Below are positions 50,669 to 62,289 of a stretch of DNA of 64,000 nucleotides, piece after piece. Positions within the stretch are counted from its first letter, which is position 1. Each line of letters opens with the position of its first letter. The position numbers were made by a program, and so were the translations under genes. The stretch spans positions 35,431,121 to 35,495,120 of the forward strand of contig NC_052511.1 of NCBI RefSeq assembly GCF_014356525.2. The letters run 5' to 3'. The DNA is from Nilaparvata lugens. Its lineage: Eukaryota > Arthropoda > Insecta > Hemiptera > Delphacidae. The notes beneath the pieces were generated by a model. It worked only from the letters and a program-made list of their open reading frames with translations. It did not search any database and was not told where the DNA came from.

Positions 50669-52878
50669 AAAAATAATTTGAAAATGGGACTCGAATTAAT
50701 ATTTTTATTTACATCTTCCATTAAACATATTTGTCTGTTTAACATTTCTTACATAATGCAACACGGGCCACCGTGTTGCTCTTTCCCATCATTGCCACAT
50801 TATCTCTCAGACTACTATTTTTCTCCCTTCTTCTATCTCTCTCGATCTCTCTCACACTCCCTCTCTCACACTCTCTCTCTCTCGCTCTCTCTCACTCTCT
50901 TCTCACTTCCAAACAAACCCATTTCATCTTCCACTTTCTCAATCCTCCTTTTCCTCTCTCTCTCTTGCTTCCCTGCCACTCAATCACATCCTCTCTAATC
51001 TCCTCCTTATCGGTTCTTTTTGCAGTCATTTGTGAGCTCTGTCTGTACAATGCCCGGGGCATCACTTCAGATCAGCCCTCCTTATCAATCCTCCCTTAAT
51101 GTTCTTCCAATAGATTTCACACATCCTCAGATGTGTAACACCACCCACAGATTCTACTGTGTAACACTATTAGACTTCCATTCAGACAGTTTCAATTCCT
51201 TCTCTCAATCGTCCTGTTCACAATGTATAGAACTGACAAACTCTAAATTTAATAAAAATTCTACTCTTTAAATTGAACGTTTCTCTAATAAAACTTGATC
51301 ATCACTGGCTGAATAAAAACAAGATAACAAAATTTTTCTGTGAAGGGTTGCCAAACAACGGATGTTAATGATATGGTAGCCATGTAGGGACTCCCTTCAC
51401 AACTATATCAAATGGTTTAATATAATCCAGCGAGTTGAATGATCATCATCTAATAAATCATAATAGTCTTTTAATAGTTTTTATAATAGGTTTTATTATA
51501 GTCTTGTCAAGTATATTGCTTTGTTGTACGAGCATTGTCAGTTCTTACTGATGACCAGCTGTCATGTTTGTTATTGAATAAGATTTTAATCCAATTAGTT
51601 CCAATTCTCACAATAAAAAATGATTGAAAGTTGATGATTTTCATTTATATTGAGTCTAGTTCTGAAAAAAGAGATGTTTAGAGAATTGATCCTGAATCAA
51701 CTTCTTCCTGAAACAATTTTCCGTGCAACTATCCCGAAGTATCAGCCAATTAAATATCAGGAGTTGATTTCCCAGCCCACAGCTTTCAGTTTAACAAACG
51801 CGAATTTTCAGTTCTTTTTCCAGATTTCAGGGACTCTCACCAAATCCAGCCATCGGACAGAAAAATTCATTCGCAGCTTTTTACTAGCTAATACAATTTC
51901 GAATAAAATGGAATCATCCACTGCTCTCTATCTCTATAAAAAACTGAGTTACAATCTTCCAAAATCAATTATTTTTCAGAAATAATCAATATTTCAACGA
52001 ATTTCCGTTTTTGATGGACAATATTCTTCTATTATCTTTGGATAAGATTTATTGAAGTACTAGCAGGTAGACTAACTAAGAACTGAAAAACTGAAAACTT
52101 GCCCTTCTAAAAAATTGAAGAATTTGAAATAGGCCTATGAACATCCTCGATAAATTGAGAATCCATAAGCAAAATCTCAAGTTAATAAGTCCAGTAGTTC
52201 AGGCGTGATGATAAGTCACATTCGTGGATTTCCTATCCCGTACGTGTATAAGCCAATTCTTTCCTTTAATATAATATAGACTAGAGTGGGGTCTACGTTA
52301 TAATGACAGTATTTGATGAGCAATAGCATTGCTATCCTTGTCTATCATTCAACGAAGTGGATAACGCTATCTCTTTCTCGCTTTGCTCTGTTGCCAGTAC
52401 GTCTTTTAACAATGTAGAATTATTTATTGATTAACAAAATATTTCATATTATGAAACGTCATTATGAAGAAATTATTGAAAAATATCATTTATTTCTTAA
52501 TAAAATATAATGTATCATTCAAAACAAGAATAAACAGTTAATATTACATCAATAAACCGGTATCAGCAACTATCATTGAAGGCGCTGACAAAACAGAAAA
52601 CTTGCCAAAGACAGAAAACAAGACAAACGATCGGCAACGTTGTTCTCCTATTTTTCTCCACTGTCATCATAACGTGGACCTCACTACAGCAGGTAACCCG
52701 TGCTCCGCAAGCGTCTGATATTCTAGAAGATGGAGTATGATTAACGATAAGGCAAACGACCGTTAAATTCCCCAGTTTGCAAATAAAAGGAACAGAGATT
52801 GCTCGAGACGTGGATATTCTCAGTAGCCATCTCTCAAGATCTGCCAGAACAGAAGACCCAAAAGTCAATGGAGGAGGC
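50669..52878. repeat. 2.2 kb tandem duplication, unit 1
   Basis: It opens AAATAATTTGAAAATGGGAC and ends AATGGAGGAGGC. The same sequence follows at once as unit 2. Contents: a CT-rich tract (50830-50970), a segment with short conserved frames (51650-51985) that I do not accept as coding, a dispersed repeat near 52050-52290 and MITE family E (52296-52690). Confidence 0.85.
52296..52690. mobile_element. MITE family E in tandem unit 1
   Basis: AGTGGGGTCTACGTTATAAT at the left and CATAACGTGGACCTCACTA at the right are inverted termini. It contains CTATCCTTGTCTATCATTCA. Confidence 0.75.
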
Positions 52879-53035
52879 AAAAATAATTTGAAAATGGGAC
52901 TCGAATTAATATTTTTATTTACATCTTCCATTAAACATATTTGTCTGTTTAACATTTCTTACATAATGCCACCGTGTTGCTCTTTCCCATCATTGCCACA
53001 TTATCTCTCAGACTACTCTTTCTCTTCCTCCTTCT

Positions 53036-53042
53036 ATCTCTC

Positions 53043-53104
<62 letters not shown>
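53036..53104. repeat. (CT)n microsatellite
   Basis: About 30 uninterrupted CT repeats. Unit 1 of the tandem duplication has only a broken version. Confidence 0.95.
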
Positions 53105-53107
<3 letters not shown>

Positions 53108-54466
53108 ACCCCCAAACAAACCCATTCCATCTTCCACTTTCTCATCCTTTTCTCTCTCTCTCTCTCTTTCTTCCCTGCCACTCAATCACATCCTCTCTAA
53201 TCTCCTCCTTATCGGTTCTTTTTGCAGTCATTTGTGAGCTCTGTCTGAACAATGCCCGGGGCATCACTTCAGATCAACCCTCCTTATCAATCCTCCCTTA
53301 ATGTTCTTCCAATAGATTCCACACATCCTCAGCCCACAGATTCTACTTTGTAACATCATTAGACTTCCATTCAGACAGTTTCAATTCTCTTACTCAATCG
53401 TCCTGTTCACAATGTAAAGAACTGACAAACTCTAAATTGAATAAAAATTCTACTCTTTAAATTGAACGTTTCTCTAATAAAACTTGATCATCTGACTGAA
53501 TAAAAACAAGATAACAAACTTTTTCTGTGAAGGGTTGCCAAACAACGAATGTTAATGATATGGTAGCCATGTAGGGATTCTCTTCACAACTATATCAAAT
53601 GGTTTAATATAATCCAGCGAGTTGAATGATCATCATCTAATCAATCATAATAGTCTCCCAATAGTTTTTATAATAGGTTTCATTATAGTCTTGTCAAGTA
53701 TATGGCTTTGTTGTACGAGCATTGTCAGTTCTTACTGATGACCAGCTGTCATGTTGTTATTGAATAAGATTTTCATCCAATTAGTTGCAATTCTCACAAT
53801 AATCAATGATTGAAAAATGAATTTTCATTTTTATTGAGTCTAGTTCTGAAAAAAGAGATGTTTTTAGAATTGATCCTGAATCAACTTTTTCCTGAAAGAA
53901 TTTTCCGTGCAACTATCCCGAAGTATCAGCCAATTAAATATCAGGAGTTGATTTCCCAGCCCACAGCTTTCAGTTTAACAAACGCGAATTTTCAGTTCTT
54001 TTTCCAGATTTCAGGGACTCTCACCAAATCCAGCCATCGAACAGAAAAATTCATTCGCACCTTTTCACTAGCTAATACAATTTCGAATAAAATGGAATCA
54101 TCCACTGCTCTCTATCTCTATAAAACTGAGTTACAATCTTCCAAAATCAATTATTTTTCAGAAATAATCAATATTTCAACGAATTTCCGTTTTTGATGGA
54201 CAATATTCTTCTATTATCTTTGGATAAGATTTATTGAAGTACTAGCAGGTAGACTAACTAAGAACTGAAAAACTGAAAACTTGCCCTTCTAAAAAATTGA
54301 AGAATTTGAAATAGGCCTATAACCATCCTCGATAAATTGAGAATCCAAAAGCAAAATCTCAAGTTAATAAGTCCAGTAGTTCAGACGTGATGATGCGTCA
54401 CATTCGTGGATTTCCTATCCCGTACGTGTATAAGCCAATTCTTTCCTTTATCATATATAATATAGA

Positions 54467-54848
54467 CTAGAGTGGGGTCTACGTTATAATGGCAGTATTT
54501 GATGAGCGATAGTATTGCTATCCTTGTCTATCATTCAACAAAGTGGATAACGCTATCTCTTTCTCGCTTTGCTCTGTTGCCAGATCGTCTTTTAACAATG
54601 TAGAATTATTTATTGATTAACAAAATATTTCATATTAATTATGAAACGTCATTATGAAGAAATTATTGAAATCATTCAAAACAAGAATAAACAGTTAATA
54701 TTACATCAATAAACCGGTATCAGCAACTATCATTGAAGGCGCTGACAAAACAGAAAGCTTGCCAAAGACAGAAAACAAGACAGACGATCGGCAACGTTGT
54801 TCTCCTATTTTTCTCCACTGTCATCATAACGTGGACCTCACTACAGCA
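54467..54848. mobile_element. MITE family E in tandem unit 2
   Basis: A copy of 52296-52690 with a small internal deletion. The right end is AACGTGGACCTCACTA. Confidence 0.75.
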
Positions 54849-55123
54849 GGTAACCCGTGCTCCGCAAGCGTCTGATATTCTAGAAGATGGAGTATGATTA
54901 ACGATAAGGCAAACGACCGTTAAATTCCCCAGTTTGCAAATAAAAGGAACAGAGATTGCTCGAGACGTGGATATTCTCAGTAGCCATCTCTCAAGATCTG
55001 CCAGAACAGAAGAGTCCCAAAAGTCAATGGAGGAGGCATCAATTACTTAAACGCCCGATCAATAGCTAGACAAAGAACAGACAAAGACAGAAAACAGCTT
55101 CCTTGGAGATTAGAGAGAGGACT

Positions 55124-55410
55124 TAGCGAATAAACAGTGAGACTGTCAGCATTGCACAAATGGGAAGCATTGATGTTATTTCATTAGGAATGCTGACAAT
55201 TTGAAGTGAATCTCCACTCAGCGAATAAACAGTGAGACTGTCAGTATTGCTCTAATGGGTAACATTGATGTTATTTCATTAGGAATGCTGACAAATTGTA
55301 GTGAATCTCTGCCAAGCGAATAAACACAGCTCTAGTGAGACTGTCAGTATTGGTCGAATAGGAAGCATCGATGGTATTCCGTAAGGAATACTGACAGTTT
55401 GAACTGAATT
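55124..55410. repeat. 95-bp tandem repeat, three units, CTGACAG family
   Basis: AGCGAATAAACA starts units at about 55124, 55219 and 55314. Each contains GTGAGACTGTCAG(T/C)ATT and GGAATGCTGACA, so each unit is itself a palindrome. Confidence 0.8.
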
Positions 55411-56269
55411 TTAGCAAGCCAGGCAGGCAAACTGTCTGTGGGATTGAATAAAGAATTCGTTTTTCTGTTGAATGAGGAGAAAGGGTCTTGGATATCCCAT
55501 TGGACAATTTAGTTCATGCTATCGGACTACCTGCACGATGATTGACCCAGTTTCAATCAATTCTAATCACCATCTTATGAGAGAAATTCTAAAAGTTAAA
55601 GAGAATAACAACTGTATAAAGAATAATAAAGAATGTTTTTTGCCTCAATCAGTTCTCAAGTAATCCAATAGGAGAGAAAGACAGAGCGATGCATAACTTG
55701 AAAGTCGTTGAAGGTACATACTTATGAACACTATTCTCAAGAACGTTGTCAGTCAAGCGCGCTTTGGGAGTCAATCAGAACCTTTAAAGCAGCTACTAGA
55801 ATTATTCTCGTCCTTATCGTACTTTTAAATTTTGTATAGATACAGCATTTGGAGTTACACGCTCTAGACAATCCGAACTCATAGTTATTTTTAGAAAATT
55901 AACAAAGTGATTATCAAAATCATGGTTTGAAGAATAATTTGGAGAAAGCAGATGACGATTAGTTGAGAGGAACAAGGGACTATGAACTTGAAACTCCAAC
56001 TTATAATGAGCTCAAATAAAGTAACTATGAACTTGGAAGAACAGAGAAGCCTTTGAGTAAAAGAAAAAGTTGTAGGAAATACGACTGATCAACAATTTAT
56101 TTCTCTGGACATCAATGAAAATAACATTTCAAATTGTTATTTATTCAAGCCGCGGCGAACTCCATCTAAAGCAAGCTATAGTATGATTGAAAAAAAGAAA
56201 ATCTTCACCGAAACTAGATAAGTCTCTGTTGAGAAAGCTGGTATTGTGAAAAACTGGTTACAACGTTAA
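55411..56269. other. Non-coding stretch
   Basis: No gene is recognised. Short frames on both strands lack domains. Confidence 0.3.
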
Positions 56270-57074
56270 TCTATATATATAAAAGCAAAATGGCACTCAC
56301 TCACTGATTGACTGACTGACTGACTGACTCACTCACTCACTCGCAGAAATAAAAATCTACCGGACCAAAACTGTTCAAATTTGGTAGGTATGTTCAGTTG
56401 GCCCTTTAGAGGCGCACTAAAAACGGATTTAAAACAATTTTCAAAGATACGCCCAAAATCTGCGTATTTGTAGCGTTTTTTAGCGTTTTCTCAGCTTTAT
56501 CGAGAACAAATAAACAGAAAATGTTCAAATTTAGTACAGAAGCTCAGCTAGGGTGTAATAATGTTGTGTTAGAAGGAATTCGCAATAACGTCAAAGATAC
56601 GCGCAAAATCTGCGTTTTTTTTGCGCTTTCTAAGCTTTATCGAGAACAAATGAACAGAAAATTTTCAAATTGAATACAGAAGTTCAGCTGGGGTATAATA
56701 ATGTTGTATTAGAAGGAATTTAAAAAATCGTCAATGATACGCCCAAAATTAGCTGTTTTTTGCGTTTTCTCTGTTCTTTCATTAATTAATAGACAGAAAA
56801 TGTTCAAATTTGGTACAGAGGTTCAGCTGGGGACTGAAAATTTTGTGATGAAGTGACTTTAATATTTCATCAAAGATACCCCCAGAATCAGCGTTTTTCT
56901 CAGCTTTTCTACGTTTTCTCAGTACTTTGACTTTCTGATTGGATGTTCAAATGAAAAATGCAGTCGAGCGAAGCGAGCCCGTTGATCTTATTTTCGGACG
57001 ATCCAGTCGGGTGTCCAGGGGGCGGAGCCCCCTGGCTAGACGGATATGGCGAGCGAAGCGAGCCTGACGGCTAT
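56270..57074 (+). mobile_element. Non-autonomous Helitron, copy 2
   Basis: It starts TCTATATATATAAAAGC after an A and ends GAGCCTGACGGCTA followed by T; the terminal G of CTAG seems lost. The 3' ~100 bp (GACGATCCAGTCGG, GGCGAGCGAAGCGAGCC) match the copy at 27257-27949. The middle differs and contains three tandem ~120-bp repeats around AAAGATACGC(C/G)CAAAATCTG. It ends 44 bp from the receptor exon. Confidence 0.8.
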
Positions 57075-57117
57075 TTATGATATATGATTAAAGTTGAAGA
57101 AGGATGTTATCACTCAC

Positions 57118-57257
57118 CACATCGATGAGCTGCGACAACTTGAGCTTTATCTTGACGGTGAGGGCGTCTGAGACGTTGACGACTGGTCGCACCAGCTTGT
57201 TGTAGTTGGACAGGAGGTCGTCGTACAGTCGCTTTGCATCTGGGTTGCCTAGGCATC
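57118..57257 (-). CDS. Nicotinic acetylcholine receptor alpha subunit, one exon (partial gene)
   Basis: This 140-nt exon is bounded by a TTTCTCAG acceptor and a GTG/GTGAGT donor on the minus strand. It encodes 46 whole codons beginning [20 protein letters not shown] and ending LKLSQLIDV, the N-terminal extracellular segment of Cys-loop receptor subunits. Known insect nAChR genes have an exon boundary after (L)IDV, and the next exon would begin NLKNQ. The [20 protein letters not shown] wording is closest, from memory, to alpha3/alpha4. The protein is a ligand-gated cation channel at neuronal synapses and the neonicotinoid target. The signal-peptide exon (to the right) and the next exon (to the left) were not found, so the introns are long. 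Confidence 0.9.
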
Positions 57258-57555
57258 CTGAGAAACACAACAACAATGAAATCGAATGTATTACATCAAT
57301 ACAAGAATACAGAACGAAGAAATACAATAGACTTGTATTTATTTCTATTCCATACACACGTACACAAGATAAATACAAATGAACACATGCAAAACAACAT
57401 TGACAATAAATCAAATGAAAAACAGTGGTACAAGAAAAAGGAGAAAGGATTGAAGGGTTTTATAACCATGGTTATCCATGTACCACAAAAAACTTCAATC
57501 CTTGAGAAGGTGAGGAAGGTAATCAGGAAAAGTAAATAGACGGTGAGTATGAAAT
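57258..57555. other. Intron of the receptor gene
   Basis: No further exon is recognised. The frames that read into 57414 and 57539 are intron read-through. Confidence 0.5.
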
Positions 57556-57842
57556 TATTGATTGATTGATTACTTTATTTATGTAGATTACAATATATAC
57601 TGGCTTATACACTTATATACAATAGCTTAAAATACAGCAAAATTATGGATAAATATTTACATAATATAGACTAAGAAAATAATTATTGAACTGTATATGA
57701 TATGAAAAAGTAATTTGTAATATAATAACTATGGATAATTATTATATTGTTATGCATCTACATAAATTGGCGAAGCTTTGGACATATCAATGTCCATTCT
57801 TCGGAAAGGATATTAAAAATATCCTCCCCACTAACTCTCTGA
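57556..57842 (-). mobile_element. Retroelement 3' tail / SINE-like unit, copy 3 of 4
   Basis: (ATTG)n at the left, TTTATGTAGATTACAATATA next and ATCCTCCCCACTAACTCTCT at the right: the same boundaries as copies 1, 2 and 4. Confidence 0.7.
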
Positions 57843-58140
57843 TAGGATGGGGAAAGGAAAATATGGGAAGAATAAAAACGATAGAATCAGGTGGTGACAA
57901 AAGAATTGAAAGACTAGAGAATTTATGAAGGATTGAAGAATAAGCAAGCACACTAGTCAAAAGAGATCTTCAATAAAGGATCTAAAATAATTCTTAACTA
58001 TTTATCACAAACAATATCACAGTACACTTGCACAAAACTACAAATATAGAGTTAGCTATTAGTAGATATGTATTGCTTATACTGATTCAAGACTAGATTG
58101 CAATAACAACGAATATAATTCACTCTTAGGGCCATTAATC
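57843..58140. other. Non-coding stretch
   Basis: Nothing recognised. Confidence 0.3.
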
Positions 58141-58585
58141 AATCAACGAGTGAATTTCATTTATTTATTTTTTATGCACAATCACAAATCATAAATGAAT
58201 ATGATTGGGAGAAGACAACAGGCATAGCCCAAAACTGTCTTCTCCCAAATTTTTACGAATAAAAGTTTCAAAAAAAAATGAGGTTAGATTTCACTTTTCA
58301 CTTCAAAAAGTCCAATTTACACTTCAAAACCAATGACTAAACTAAAAATTTTAAATTTTGATATCATAAAACTAATTGACAACAAAAATATTCCACTCAA
58401 ATCTCTACGAATTGAAATTCGAATTCTCAGTTTTATTATGAACAGGGGATAATCAGATTTGAAGGAATATGGAAAACTCTCACTTCCACTCCCTTGGAGG
58501 GTTAAGTGTAAGAGAGTGCCGACTGCGCCCTAACTTCACCCTCCTAGGTCAAAATAAAGGCAGTCATTCAATTGAATTTAATATG
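58141..58585. repeat. Retroelement-derived segment (repeat K and a 3' tail)
   Basis: CACAATCACAAATCATAAAT and AACAGGCATAGCCCAAAACT are repeat K. At its end, TTGGAGGGTTAAGTGTAAGA, GTGCCGACTGCGCCCTAAC and GTCAAAATAAAGG look like a retroelement 3' UTR with a polyadenylation signal. Confidence 0.55.
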
Positions 58586-58634
58586 CGGACAGCATATTTG
58601 GACTTTGCATATGTTATTATGTTCAGTCTGAATT

Positions 58635-58855
58635 TTATCTAGAATTGAAAGGATAAGACTCTGATGTTGTCAATACCACTCACTATTTCTGTCCAAAATC
58701 AATTAAAATAACAACACCATTTAATAACAATCAACATCAGTTCTGCTGAAATTTGGCGGGTGTTGCCATAAAACCTGGTTCTGTAATTTGGATTGATTTT
58801 CAACAAATATAGTGGTATTGACAACATAAACGTCTTATTCTTTCAATTATGGAAA
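58635..58855. mobile_element. Palindromic MITE
   Basis: AATTGAAAGGATAAGACTCT plus TGTTGTCAATACCACT at the left and AGTGGTATTGACAACATAAA plus ATTCTTTCAATTAT at the right are inverted. Confidence 0.75.
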
Positions 58856-58950
58856 AATACCACATCTCCTCCTATGCAATCAAATTATGGTTTTACTCAG
58901 TCCGTGTGTATCTATAAGTTATTGTTTATTTTGTATGACTAACCATAGAA

Positions 58951-60085
58951 TCATCATCAATAATGATTATTAGAATCAAATGATCAAACAAGCTTTGTTG
59001 ATCATAATGTGTTGAAGATGAATGTAACACATCGATCTCCTGATATCCAAAGAAAATACGAGTGACAGTGTATAGAAAGTACTGAAGATGCAGGAAATAA
59101 CTCATTTCCTATTATAATATTGCTGTCAAAGTAGTTAACAGCGATATTTATCATTTATCATTTATTCGTGGACATAATCACAAATCATATAAATATGATT
59201 AGGAAGGAACAACAGGCTTGGCCCAAATCTATTCCATTCCCAAATTTTGATAAATTGATGAAATGTCCAAAAAATGGGTTATGTTTCTACTGTAAAATAT
59301 TCTAGTTCAATTTTTGTCCAAAAATGAATATAAGCTAAACATTTTGAATTTAGAGGAATTAAAACACCAAAATATATTTAAATATAACACTTAATTATCA
59401 CTTCTTATTGAATTAATCAAGTTATTTTATAGAATTTTGAACCCAAAAATACACACAACTTCTCTCACTAAGCACAGCTGTTTATAATAATTGCTGTTTA
59501 TATTGTCATCATAATTATAATTATTAGAATCAAATGATCAAACAAGCTTTTGTTGATCATAATGTGCAGCGGAGAAATGTAACACATCTCCTGACATCCA
59601 AAGAAAATACGAGTGAAAGTGTCTAGAAAGTACTGAAGATGCAGGAAACAACTTCTTTCCTATTTTAATATTACTGTCAAAGCAGTTGACAGCGATATTG
59701 TCATCATCATTATAATTATTAGAATCAAATGATCAAACAAGCTTTTGTTGATCATAATGTGTTGAAGATGAATGTAACACATCGATCTCCTGATATCCAA
59801 AGAAAATACGAGTGACAGTGTATAGAAAGTACTGAAAATGCAGGAAACAACTTCTTTCCTATTTTAATATTACTGTCGAAGCAGTTGACAGCGATATTGT
59901 CATCATAATTATAATTATTAGAATCAAATGATCAAACAAGCTTTTGTTGATCATAATGTGCTGCGGAGAAATGTAACATATCTCCTGACATCCAAAGAAA
60001 ATACGAGTGAAAGTGTCTAGAAAGTACTGAAGATGCAGGAAACAACTCGTTTCCTATTATAATATCGCTGTCAAAGCAGTTCTCC
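58951..60085. repeat. ~195-200-bp tandem repeat, four units, one interrupted
   Basis: AATGATCAAACAAGC occurs at about 58979, 59533, 59727 and 59927. Each unit carries ATGATCAAACAAGCTTTTGT (palindromic around AAGCTT), CCAAAGAAAATACGAGTGA and TGCTGTCAAAG/TACTGTCAAAG. A ~350-bp repeat K segment (about 59155-59500) separates unit 1 from unit 2. Units alternate between GTGTTGAAGATGAATG and GTGC(A/T)GCGGAGAAATG, hinting at a two-unit higher order. Confidence 0.75.
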
Positions 60086-61686
60086 ATTGAGATCCGAGGA
60101 ACCAGCCATGAAATACTGCCAACAATGATTTATTATTCACGAGGTGTTTTCATTGCTGACTCGGCAAGTCACAAAAGTAAATAAATATTCTCACAAATGT
60201 CTCGGAAGTACTTTATTTACTTTGTAAGTGATGTGCCTGTTCAGCGAAAATGTGAATCACATAACAGAGAGAGTAGAGCTCTATATACTCTCTGATCACA
60301 TTCGAGAGTATGAGGTGTTGTTTCTAGGAACTCTTGAAACATACATCGAGGAGCTTCATATCCTGAATTCGATTGTTGCAAACTTATCATATTTATTCAT
60401 ACACTCATATTTATCATAATATCTTAGTATAAGCTCACAGAAAATCTCTTTTTGCAGTTTTGTAACTTGGCTGAAAAATAGTTTTTCAGAAATCTCACAG
60501 AAAATCTGTCTCTCTCCATGTTTAAATCTCTTTCACTGTTTCTGGGAAAGTTAGAAGCTTGGTATAAAAAGTATGTTGAGATAAAAACGAATAAGGAGAA
60601 TAAAATAGAAGAGAACATGTTGAAAGCTTGCAGGAAATGTATATGCGCTTTCTCTTCGATATGTTTTTTAAACTCCTCGAGACTCTCTCAAAACTCTCCC
60701 ATCCCTCATCATTATCCTGTTTCATTACCGATGCACAATCTCAATTTGAGGACCATCTTTAGCGAGAAAATTCAAGCTTCCAACGAATATGATACTTGAA
60801 TCATGTAACAAGAAGAAGTGTTCACGTCTCAAATTAGAACTGCTCATTGGCGTAAATAGCTGTTTGACATTGTTGGGGGAAGTACTGAGGGGTCTAGGGT
60901 TTTTTGAAAGTTTTTTTTTGAAAAATAGCTTATTAAAATGATGGGTTTTAAAGCATATTCCACTTCAAATCCGTTTTAAATACTCTTATTTGGCAGTAGT
61001 AAATGAATAAAATTCTGAGTTGATGGGTTTTAAGTGTTACTAAATACAAATTATTCGAGCAGTTCAACTGCTGATCTTCAAGAACGGGAGATGAACGAAA
61101 GATCGCTCTGTAATATGATATTGGAATAATCTCTTCAAAAATCCAATCCTAATAGATGAGGTGAATGATTGATGAACTATCCATATATCGTTTTAGAGAT
61201 TGCAAGAATAAATTCGTCCATTATTTTGAGAAGGTCATATTGGAATTTCCTTGAAGTTGCTTGAGGTTGGAATTTGATGAAAAAATGGAAACTGGTATGC
61301 ACCATGTAGTCGATTTCAATGGTGAATAGCCATGTAGAACATGTAGATTATGTAGAACATGTAGAACATTGACGGACTGACATTAGCATATTGAACATGC
61401 AGCATCGAAATCTATAATAATGGGATTAGTAATTGAATGAATTGGTAATTAACTCAACTGTAGGGATTTGTAATTGACAGATCTATCAGGAAGAAAAGCC
61501 GCCATTGGCCGAAACAAGTTACACCAATCATATTCCACTAATGATTCAATCATTGATGCTGTTTGTTTATTGGTTACAGCTTTAGAAAGCTCCACCACTG
61601 TCTCGTCTCAGCCAATGACGGTCGTTCTTTCACTTTGATTGGTCAGCCAACTACCAATCATATTGCTCCAATCGAATATTCCGCTA
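60086..61686. other. Non-coding stretch
   Basis: No gene is recognised. Duplicated CTCACAGAAAATCT near 60435 and 60492, and a triple ATGTAGAACATG near 61330-61365, are minor local repeats. The receptor gene may continue across this stretch as intron. Confidence 0.35.
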
Positions 61687-61978
61687 TTTGGTAGAGAGCT
61701 AGTGGGAAGGATATTTTGAATATTCTTTCCGAAGAATGGACATTGATATGTCCAAAGCTCCGCCAATTTATGTAGATGCATAACAATATTATCTTTATAG
61801 TTATCAAAATTATTGTTTTTTCGTATCATATACAGTTCAATGATATTATTCTCTTAGTCTATATTTTGTAAATTCATCTACAATTATTTTGCTGTATTGT
61901 AAGCTATTTTATATAAGTGTATGGGCCAGTATAAACTGTAATCTACATAAATGGAGTACTCAATCAATCAATCAATTT
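61687..61978 (+). mobile_element. Retroelement 3' tail / SINE-like unit, copy 4 of 4
   Basis: It runs from TTGGTAGAGAGCTAGTGGG to (TCAA)n, with TCTTTCCGAAGAATGGACAT and GGCCAGTATAAACTGTAATC inside. It is full length compared with the other three copies. Confidence 0.7.
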
Positions 61979-62074
61979 CGTGTTTGAGCATTCAGTTCGT
62001 TGAAATTTCAATATAGTATAACAAGTGAGAATAGTTTTCCAGATAGAAATTCAGTGATTCATGAAACTTTTTCA

Positions 62075-62245
62075 TTTTCATCATCATCATCCATCATGGA
62101 TGGACTAGGCTTGTTAATTAAGCCTGTTCCGGTGTCCTGTTCTCGGTCGTCCGACGTCTCTTTTCCCATCCAACTGCAACACTTCCATCCAACTACTTCC
62201 AAACTTGTAGTGGAAGACGAGTTTGTGCATTTATTCTCATTTAAT
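62075..62245 (-). mobile_element. RTE-like LINE 3' end fragment
   Basis: On the minus strand GKRDVGRPR is readable in one frame near 62155, followed by a (GATGAT)n tail at about 62082-62100. It is the counterpart of the tails at 8.3 and 24.8 kb. The other short frames here are shadows. Confidence 0.65.
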
Positions 62246-62289
62246 TGAATCATTTTCATGACTAAACCATCTATCATATTCTTCTTACA

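Larger units (their letters stand above)
52879..55038. repeat. 2.2 kb tandem duplication, unit 2
   Basis: It matches unit 1 end to end with scattered substitutions and small indels; unit 1 is about 50 bp longer. Unit 2 has a purer (CT)n at 53036-53104, a corresponding frame at 53810-54196 and family E at 54467-54848. Confidence 0.85.

Noticed and set aside
51650..51985. Similar ~110-130-residue frames in the two tandem units (51650-51985 and 53810-54196)
   Set aside because: Most differences between the two copies in this frame change the residue, and an indel shifts the frame near the end. That shows no protein constraint. No domain or splice context.
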